In this document: piece after piece, positions 57,051 to 64,000 of the stretch
How positions within the stretch are numbered: the first letter of the stretch is position 1
Layout: each line of letters opens with the position of its first letter
Assembly (NCBI GenBank): GCA_905221605.1
Contig: CAJNDS010002498.1
Coordinates: 310,001-374,000 of the forward strand
From: Symbiodinium natans
Lineage: Eukaryota > Sar > Dinophyceae > Suessiales > Symbiodiniaceae
Direction: 5' to 3'
Length of the DNA stretch: 64,000 nt
Translations under genes and position numbers: made by a program
The notes under the pieces: generated by a model
Seen by the model: only the letters and a program-made list of their open reading frames with translations
Databases searched by the model: none
What the model was told of the DNA's origin: nothing

Positions 57051-58357
57051 ATGGAAAAGCGACTTGGCTGCAGGATGCAGGGATGTGAGAAGAGTGCTGC
57101 TAGCGAAGAGCCCATGCAGCGAGGTGCAAGAAGCACGGCAGAATCGGATGGGACCAACACGGCAAAGCCCACCCAGCACTCGTACCCTTCGCAGCAGGGC
57201 GCAGGCGGCGTCACAACAACTGGGATGCCGCACCTACTTCCCACTCAGGCCAGACCTTCCTGCCTTGCGTAGTCTTTTCTCAGTCTTTCTAGCATCAAGC
57301 ATTGTAGAATGTTGCAGCTAGATCTGTGTCAGGCTCCGGCAGTACCAGCAGAGCCAGCTGAAGCCGCCTTTGCCAACGGCGAGATGGTTGAGATTGTAGG
57401 CTGCCTGCTACATTCGAAGCAGGGCAAGCACAGGGTCTGAGCCTGTCTGCGCCGCTGCGCCACTTCAGAGTCAGCTGCTCTGAAAGGTCTGCAGGGTGCT
57501 CTAGACCTGAACGGTCGGGTTGGCCCGGTCCTCGCTTCTACGGTGGATAAGCATGTGTCTTTTGGCCGTGAGCCTTGGGCACATTTGGGCACGTCTGAAG
57601 GCATAGTTCGCGAGTTTGATCCAACCTCAGGGAGGCACAGAGCTGAGACCTCAGCGGGAGGAATGCGTTCAGCTGAATGTCTAGGAGAGTTGATTTGGGC
57701 CTTAAATGAGGCACACTTTCAATCTGCAGCGCTCGTGACGGGAAAAGGTGGAACTTCTAGAAGAGGATGGAAGTGTCCGACAGGTTCGAGTGAGGTGGCC
57801 GTCCGTGCGCACGTTTTTAGCAGGATGCTTAAGAGGTCACCTAGCAGGCCCTAAGAGTAAATGTCGCAGGGCAGCCAACTTGGACCTGCCAGTCCCTCAG
57901 ACGGAGTGTGCACCGCATCTTGCGTTTGCTGCCAATTTGTGGGGAGGCTGAGCGCCGAAGAGTTCATGCCAACAAGGGCATCCAAGCCACAGCCGCCCAT
58001 GCCGCCTGTGAGCAAGGCGGAGCAAGAAAGCACGCGTGAGTCGAGATGAAGCGATACGAGATTTTTGTGAGCAACGACGAGTGTTCTGAATCTTGGGTGT
58101 TTGTTTGCATGCGCCGGACATGTCCCAAGAGTAGCTCATATATAGTATGGCCTGATGACGAGGAACCCCGGGCCCGACCAGCACAAACAGCCAGACCCTT
58201 GATCGGTTGCTGGAAGCAAAATCTGCTAAAGCAGAGGGATCAAGTTTGCACCGGTGTCGGTAGGCGCGGACCACCGGGGAGACAGAGATGGCCCAGATGG
58301 CCCGTCCTTCACTGCTGATGCAAGTGAAGAGTCCTTCTGCACCCGCTGCACCTGCCG

Positions 58358-58419
<62 letters not shown>

Positions 58420-58556
58420 AATCACTTGATATGGAAGGCTGTGGCACTTGCCGATGCTGTCAAGGAGAGTGACTTGTTTCAGGCGAGGATCTCATGCAAG
58501 AAGATCAGCTTGAGTGCGTTTCTTCTGGTGGCTGTGAAAGGTACAGGCGCTGCTGC
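57051..58556 (+). CDS. split gene, product unknown
   Basis: Coding exons: about 57051-57250 (CEKSAASEEPMQRGARSTAE); 57333-~57436 (AEAAFANGEMVEIVGCLLHS, after a GTCAG acceptor); about 57470-57745 (LKGLQGALDLNGRVGPVLAS, then EGIVREFDPTSGRHRAETSA and CLGELIWALNEAHFQSAALV); about 57748-57815 (VELLEEDGSVRQVRVRWPSV); about 57950-58038 (RLSAEEFMPTRASKPQPPMP, donor GTGAGT); and about 58440-58550 (VALADAVKESDLFQARISCK). The long third exon is secure as coding. The (CTG)20 run lies in the intron or just before the last exon. No family recognised. Confidence 0.5.
58359..58418. repeat. (CTG)20 microsatellite
   Basis: Twenty uninterrupted CTG triplets. Frames through it give poly-Leu, poly-Cys or, on the minus strand, poly-Gln; none is supported as translated. 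Confidence 0.97.
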
Positions 58557-58642
58557 GTGACAGAGCAGACCCCAATGGTCGCTCGCACCAATCGCCTGAT
58601 TCACCTTTGCTTCTCGAAGCTGCGTGCGACTCAGTACCTTTG

Positions 58643-58692
58643 TTTAGGGTTTAGGGTTTAGGGTTTAGGGTTTAGGGTTTAGGGTTTAGGGT
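58643..58692. repeat. telomere-type array, TTTAGGG orientation
   Basis: Seven copies of TTTAGGG plus one base, on the + strand. Opposite orientation to 13337-13390, that is, each array points outward as it would at a chromosome end. Confidence 0.95.
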
Positions 58693-58940
58693 ACGATATG
58701 GACAGGCCAAGACCACTGCCCAGAGCCTTGATTTGGTTGCATTGCTGCCGAGATCTCAGCGGGATCGCGAGACTCGTTTTGTCCCGCGCGAACCTAGATG
58801 ACGTCCTAGCCACACAAGGCTGGGCTACAACGCCGACCCGAATTCCGTGAGTCCACGATCCAGCAAGGCTGGCCGTCAGACCCGCTTGAGTTACTCTTCT
58901 GCAGTCAACTCTGACGCTTGCTTCTTGCGGGCCTGGCCAG

Positions 58941-59570
58941 GTGATCTCATCTACTGCTCGAGAGGCGCACCGTATTCGGGGAGCCCCCAAGTCTCAGAGT
59001 CCTCCAGAATGTTCTTCGTTCGAACTGCACCATGAAGAGCGACAGGTGGACACACTTTGCCAAATATTTCGCAGCAAGAGTGCATCCACAGACGAGGTGC
59101 TCTGGCTGTGCTGGCAGTTCTTCTTCTTGCCAGCCAGTGCTGGCACATGCAGATCTTTCTTGTTGAGACATGGTTTGTCCTAGGAGCGCGCTGTGCTGTC
59201 AAAGCTCGATGCTGGAGCACTGGCACAGGCACAACTCCAGCTGCTCCAGCTACTATAGCTTCGCATTGCACATCATGTGCAAGCCCTTTCAGCAGCCTGA
59301 AAGACACGCAAGTCACGCAAGCGAGACTTCAACAGACTCGGTCTCTGGGAGATGACGTTGCCTTGGATGACTAAAACACTTATTGTAGGATATAGAAAGA
59401 GATAAGCAGGTGCAAGGTGGTCTTGTATGCTGATTGCTGGATGTTCAGGCCCGCCGGCTGCTCAAATTGTCTGGCCCCTTTGCGTCACTCGGAGCGAAAG
59501 TCTTGCAAATGGTCTTGAAGTGGGCCAGGCATTTCGGATCGGACTGCGAACCGGGATCAACAAGGGTTGC
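58941..59570 (+). CDS. split gene, product unknown
   Basis: Three exons chain in phase 0. They are 58941-~59097 (AREAHRIRGAPKSQSPPECS then LHHEERQVDTLCQIFRSKS), 59185-~59247 (ERAVLSKLDAGALAQAQLQL) and 59449-~59565 (ARRLLKLSGPFASLGAKVLQ then MVLKWARHFGSDCEPGST). Each starts after AG and with G. The second is helical and the third amphipathic. No family recognised; the ends of the gene are not seen. Confidence 0.45.
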
Positions 59571-59599
59571 ATAGCAGTTCCTGCAAATTGAGGCTGGGG

Positions 59600-60016
59600 G
59601 GTGTTGCGCCGGCACCGTGCCTTCAAGACGAATCCGGCAGCTGCCAAGAATTGGAGGACATGTTGTGATAATCGTAAGGTGAAGCATTGTCCGAAAGCGG
59701 AACTCTCACATGCAGGCTACAGAGGGGCACAGGCTCTTCTTGCACTCAGCAGATGGCCTGCGGCCTGTTCTGGTAATGCGCCCCTTAGCAGGTGCCTGCC
59801 TCAGCAACTGATGCTGCCGGTAGAGTCGCGGAGCAGTATTAGAGCCGCAGCAGAGCAGGCGTAAGGCGGAGCAACATAAGTAGACAAGCATACATCAACA
59901 CTTACAGCCCGAAACTGCTCCGGTTTGCTCCTGGAGGCCAACCAAGCGCCATGGTGGTGTTGCTCCATGGGTGCGCTGCGTCATGTTTTGTGCAGCCTTA
60001 CGCATCATGTCCAATG
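59600..60016. other. stretch with no supported gene
   Basis: A weak coding piece at about 59600-59670 (RRHRAFKTNPAAAKNWRTC) may belong to the gene before it. Nothing else seen. Confidence 0.35.
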
Positions 60017-60083
60017 AATATATATATATATATATATATCTATCTAGCAGCTAGCATATATATATATATATATATATATATTA
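60017..60083. repeat. interrupted (TA)n with hairpin centre
   Basis: Two (TA)n blocks flank CTATCTAGCAGCTAGC; the whole can fold on itself. Confidence 0.9.
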
Positions 60084-60948
60084 TTTTACACAAATGCATA
60101 TGCTGGTGGGTCGAACTATGTCTGGCGCAGTAACGTTAGTAGGCAGAAGCCCTGACCTCCCACAGAGTTATTCTTTGAAAAAGCTGCGGACCATGAAGGG
60201 TAGTACTGGAAAACTCATGCATGCGCGGCATCCTCGTTCTTTTGGTGACTGCACATTGCCTCTGCCTCGCCACAGCACTGGCCTCAGTCACGAGAAAGTT
60301 GCTTACAATCATATTGAAGATCAGTATGTAGCACCTGGACAACCAATGTAAAGTAGTGGAATGCAAAAGGGTGTTGCCATGTAGTGGATGTCCAGAAGGA
60401 GGCCTTGTGAATCTATAAGATGTTTATAAAAAGCGAAAGAGGAACTTTCCCATGCTAGATCGGATTTGTAGGGGCTTCTCCATCTACATTTGGTGTGATA
60501 TGCAGGATCTGCATGCACAAAGCTGGCTGTTACAGGTGGCCTTGTTGCTCTGCGTTGGGGAGATTAGTCTTTATGAGGAAGTGACTATGCAACATGGAAG
60601 GTTGACTAGCAGAAAAAGGCTGAGCTCCGTTTAAAATTTAATGGTTATACGAAGTCTCCGCACAAAATAAATGCTGCACAAGGGAAGCTTGTATACCCTT
60701 GTGCAGTGAAAGTTCTTTTTGTCTGACGTCCTCGTGCTAGCCGTGTGTTAGGGTTGCTACGCGAAATGGGCCGGGCTTGACAAAGCATGGATCGGAAAGT
60801 TCCGTGGACAACGCTGTGGTTCATTCAGTATGACTTGCCAGACAGGGCTAGCTATGTAAGCCTCTAGACTACACATGGGAGTCTGCGTACGACAGTTGTG
60901 TACAGAGAAGAATAAAAGTAATGGATGTGCGCGAGCAATGTGTCTGAT
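60084..60948. other. 0.9-kb AT-richer stretch with no supported gene
   Basis: An open + frame at 60094-60351 has poor codon bias and no family signature. Nothing else seen. Confidence 0.35.
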
Positions 60949-61190
60949 GGTCCGGTGGTGTAGTCGTTAGACAGTTTCCCCCCATCGGACTGGCCCCATG
61001 GTCCGGTGGGTGTCGCAGGGGGGCAGCCTAATTACGGGTCAATGCACTGGCCTAACCCTGCACTCTGAACTCCAAAACAAGTCTGAAGAGGACAACAATC
61101 GGTCTGCTGGTCGGGTGTCGCATGGGGTCTGGCATGGGGAAACCTATTGGTCTAATGGTAGTCTAATGGTCTATCGAATCGAACCAGCTG
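60949..61190. other. tRNA-like fragments, possible Pol III-derived remnant
   Basis: GGTGGTGTAGTCGTTAGAC (60954-60972) looks like a tRNA D-arm/box A. On the minus strand 61173-61185 reads GGTTCGATTCGAT, close to box B. ATTGGTCTAATGGTAG at 61147-61162 is also D-arm-like. GGTCCGGTGG occurs twice. No complete cloverleaf can be drawn, so I do not call a tRNA gene. Confidence 0.3.
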
Positions 61191-61240
61191 TGAAACAGTC
61201 CAGGCGACGCGTAAAACATGGGGCGGGGGGGGAGGGGATG

Positions 61241-61456
61241 TGCGTGCATGTATGTGTGCACATATGTATATATGTATATATGTCTATATGTATATATGTA
61301 TATATATGTATATATGTATATATGTATATATGTATATATGTATATATGTATATATGTATATATGTATATATGTATATATGTATATATGTATATATGTATA
61401 TATGTATATGTGTATATGTGTATATATGTATATATGTATATATATATATACATATA
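61241..61456. repeat. 8-bp satellite TGTATATA
   Basis: About 24 units of TATATGTA in register with few interruptions; open in all frames because the unit lacks stops. Confidence 0.95.
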
Positions 61457-62088
61457 GTTTTTTTCGTTGCATGTTTTAGTGGTACCATGGTTCATACTGC
61501 CGTTTCGCGGCAAGGCTCTTTCAGCACCAGCCTCGGTTCAGAATGCACTCTGAAAAAAAGAGAGAAAATCGGAGCGAATGTAAGGTCTGCGCGGATGTTG
61601 GAGAAAACTGTGCGACATCTTTCTGGTTCAGTGCCCCACATGCTTTTCGCCCCTTGCTTGCACTGCAGATGTGGATGCAGCTCAGGGTTGCTGCAACAGG
61701 AACGTTGGCAAGTTGACAATGCGAGGTGATGCCCACAGCGCCGACGCGCGCCGGGAGCTGAGGGAGCACGTGCTTCTCCTCCTGTGCATGTTCCAGAATG
61801 CCCCATAATGTTTCATAATGTTTCCATATTTTCCTTCGTCTTGGCGGTCCTTGGCGAGTCGCTGTAGGATGGCTGGAGTGTGGGGCCGGTCCGATGCTGA
61901 GCCAACACTGCCTTGTAGAGACGGCTCGCATGGCATCCTTTCACCACATGAAATCTGTTGTTCAAGTTTCCGTAGAGCATGAGCGAGAAAGTGCAGACTG
62001 CTTGCATTGGTAGTGGGAGTCCAACGATGGTCCGTTAGCAAACTTGGTCTGGCGACAGTCATTGTGTGCTATTTCTCGTTTCTCGTAG
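61457..62088. other. 0.6-kb stretch with no supported gene
   Basis: Continuation of open frames from the satellite on both strands; no acceptor-flanked exon until 62089. Confidence 0.35.
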
Positions 62089-63386
62089 GCTATCCCTGTC
62101 CCTTGCTTGCCGTTCCTCTAATGGCGATGTACAACATGGGCAACATGGGCTTCCACGATGCGAAGCTCGCTTGGGGCCACTGGGACTACGTGGATCTCTC
62201 CCACTTTGCGAGCATCCCACCCGGTGCTACAGTGAGGACATCCGCAGTCATGTTTGTGAAGGAGTGCCGGGAGAAAGCTCCACCCCCGGGAATCTTGGCG
62301 AGCGTGGCTTCATTTGCCACGGGAATTGCACTTCACAGGATGTATCATCATCAGAAGCGGTCAGAGAAGGTACCCATTCCCAAACTTGTAGAGCTTCCAA
62401 AGCACAAGGCATGCCGTGAAGTCCAACAGCCACGCAGCTGGATCTTGCCATTGGTGCTGAAGTGTTCGGGTGCAGCTGTGTTGGTCATGGCTGCTTCGCG
62501 CAAGGTGCGCAAGCGCATGTGGAAGGGCGCACGGCTGCTCGACTTGAAAGAGAGTCAGGTGTCCAGAGCCTCTTCCACTCCGGAGGATGGTGCGTCCCCT
62601 GTTCCGTTGCAGGATGCCATCGACTCGGTAGCCGGAAGTGTGTGGAGCAGAACGGGTGGCATGCCTCCTCCCCATTTCCCTTCCGAGAGCATTGCCCCAC
62701 CGCGGACTCAACAGCTCCCAACGTGTATACCATGGACAAGCGAAGACCAAGTGGAGGATGCAAAGCCACCCAAGCCTGAGGCCGCTTTACCAACAGAGCA
62801 GAGCAAAGCGATGCCGAAGGCACCACTTACACCAGTTCAAGGCAAGGGTCCAGCGCCCCAGGGTAAGGGCAAAGGCGGCAAAGGAAATGAGATGCCGCCA
62901 CCACCGCCAACGCCCAAGGGAGCCGGCTCCAGATACAAGGTGTCAGGCCAAACATGGTTTGAGCAACAACAAGCCCAGGGCAAGATGTGTGGAGTTGCAA
63001 CTCATGAGGAGTTTGGACCAATAAAGACCGGGAAGCTGCAGCAAGCCAACCAGCTCCTGCTGGATACAAATCCCTCAAATCCATCAAAGGCTTCCTTGGT
63101 GCCATTCAGCGCTCCGGGACACGAGGGGAGCACTATGAGCACTCCAAAGCCAGCGGTGGAAGCTGCTGCAGAAAGTGGCAAGAGCACCACGCCGGCCCAG
63201 CCGTGCCAAAGCGTTCAACCAACACATGAGGCTGGCAAATCTCAGGAGCTCCGCAGGCGGGCCACTCGTACGTGTGCTCTTGCATGGCGTGCGCGCAGGG
63301 GTGGGATTTCATCATTTCGGCAGGACATATACAAGGAGAAGCCCTCATCCCCGAAGTTTGGCTCTAACCTACACCGCAATATGTAA
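62089..63386 (+). CDS. Gly/Lys/Pro-rich protein with possible membrane segments, product unknown
   Basis: A long exon follows a CGTAG acceptor; the first internal ATG is 62121. The first ~150 residues have hydrophobic stretches (GILASVASFATGIALHRMYH; WILPLVLKCSGAAVLVMAAS), suggesting membrane association. The rest is low-complexity: PPKPEAALPTEQSKAMPK, GKGPAPQGKGKGGKGNE, a Pro run, then Gln/Ser/Pro. The frame closes at TAA 63384-63386, but after about 63240 all three + frames look equally likely, so a splice there is probable. No family recognised; extent of the coding exon to ~63230 is well supported. Confidence 0.55.
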
Positions 63387-63440
63387 GCCGCAAGTATGGA
63401 GACCCTGTCCAGGTCTGAAAGTAGAGATCCTCTGTTGTGA

Positions 63441-64000
63441 CCAGTACTTTCAGAGCCTCCTAGAGGTTCGTCTAGCAAGAGGCATCGTCTTTGTAGAAGC
63501 TCAGTGCCGAAAACAATGCGTAGCGACTGTATCGGGGTATTCGCGGTTTCAGTTGTCGATCTAGGCTTCCTGCTCAGGCAAACATCCTCTTCATCTGAGG
63601 GGCATGCCTTCTCGGACGTGTCTTCCGTGAGCGCAGGGGCAGAGCCCAAGAAGCTGAAGTTCCCTGTCATGAACTTTGTCAGTGTCCACTATCAAGCGAA
63701 CGAGGCGAACAATTCACCTCTGCCCTCTTGTGTTCCAACCCGCCCGTCTTCTCCCACTTCAAACAAGATTCATTGCGGACTCGCGTCAGCATACAACATT
63801 GGAGAACGGCCCAATTCGAGATCGCCATCGCAAAGCCCTCGGAAGGTGGAGGAGTTGCCATCCGAGAGGTCTGGCAGGTCGCTTCCACGTGCATCGTGCG
63901 GAGGCCAGCGCCCCTCATCGCAAGTGTCACAATCCACCACCGCACCTCCCAGAAGCAAGTCACCGAGGTCAAGGTCGCCAACTAGAGACCGGGCTGCTCA
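63441..64000 (+). CDS. SR-rich protein exon, runs off the window
   Basis: After a TGA at 63438 the frame stays open to the end of the window. It reads VPKTMRSDCIGVFAVSVVDL, later AEPKKLKFPVMNFVSVHYQA, then an Arg/Ser-rich end (RPNSRSPSQSPRKVEELPSE; PPRSKSPRSRSPTRDRAA) typical of SR-type RNA-binding or splicing proteins. The first ATG is at 63516, but the exon may start at an upstream acceptor. It is in the same frame as the preceding exon, with two stops between, so both may belong to one spliced gene. No RNA-binding domain is visible in the part present. Confidence 0.5.

Noticed and set aside
58288..58440. Poly-Cys or poly-Leu protein through the CTG run
   Set aside because: No evidence that the triplet run is translated; adjacent coding exon can start after it.
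60094..60351. 85-codon + frame after the TA repeat
   Set aside because: Low G/C at third positions compared with real exons here, and no recognisable family or splice context.
1..64000. Complete spliced-leader RNA gene or intact 22-base leader sequence
   Set aside because: I looked for the dinoflagellate leader (ending TTTTGGCTCAAG) and found only a partial 9-base match at 21859; no SL RNA gene seen.

Overview
The window reads as nuclear DNA of a dinoflagellate, most likely a Symbiodiniaceae-type alga. Three things point there. First, genes are cut into many short exons whose introns often begin with GC or GA instead of GT and whose acceptors are usually AG followed by G; this is provable where protein homology fixes the reading frame (eS28, Hsp33, KMO). 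Second, there are short arrays of the TTTAGGG-type telomere unit. Third, almost every credible coding exon lies on the + strand, as expected for long one-way gene arrays processed by spliced-leader trans-splicing. There is no bacterial operon, rRNA gene, complete tRNA gene or CRISPR array.

Left part (1-13.4 kb): a coiled-coil gene (1357-2890); fibronectin-III-like exons; two tandem copies of the ribosomal protein eS28 gene (5257-5654 and 7914-8309) with identical coding sequence inside a duplicated block of about 665 bp; an unidentified multi-exon gene between them; a decamer satellite; two more unidentified split genes; and a telomere-type array at 13337-13390 in CCCTAAA orientation.

Centre (13.4-46 kb): microsatellite- and palindrome-rich DNA, a Cys-rich exon pair, ankyrin exons, an intronless gene with an OGFr_N-like region (21911-23104), a DEDDh 3'-5' exonuclease gene (24914-27194), a coiled-coil gene starting 57 bp after it, a GC-run foldback element (32573-32846), then a tight pair: an Hsp33 redox chaperone with an organelle-type leader (35330-37181) and kynurenine 3-monooxygenase (37354-41286). 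A second small foldback element sits at 44943-45055.

Right part (46-64 kb): a large REJ/GAIN-type surface protein with Thr-rich linkers, one membrane span and an acidic tail (46694-53726), a possible convergent minus-strand exon, a DnaJ-domain gene, an unidentified gene followed by a (CTG)20 run and a second telomere-type array (TTTAGGG orientation, 58643-58692), another unidentified split gene, AT-rich satellites, a Gly/Lys/Pro-rich protein and an SR-rich frame running off the end.

The genes do not form a pathway. They look like independent housekeeping and surface genes lying head-to-tail. Spans given for split genes run from the first to the last exon I could support; exon ends not fixed by homology are approximate and many small exons have surely been missed.
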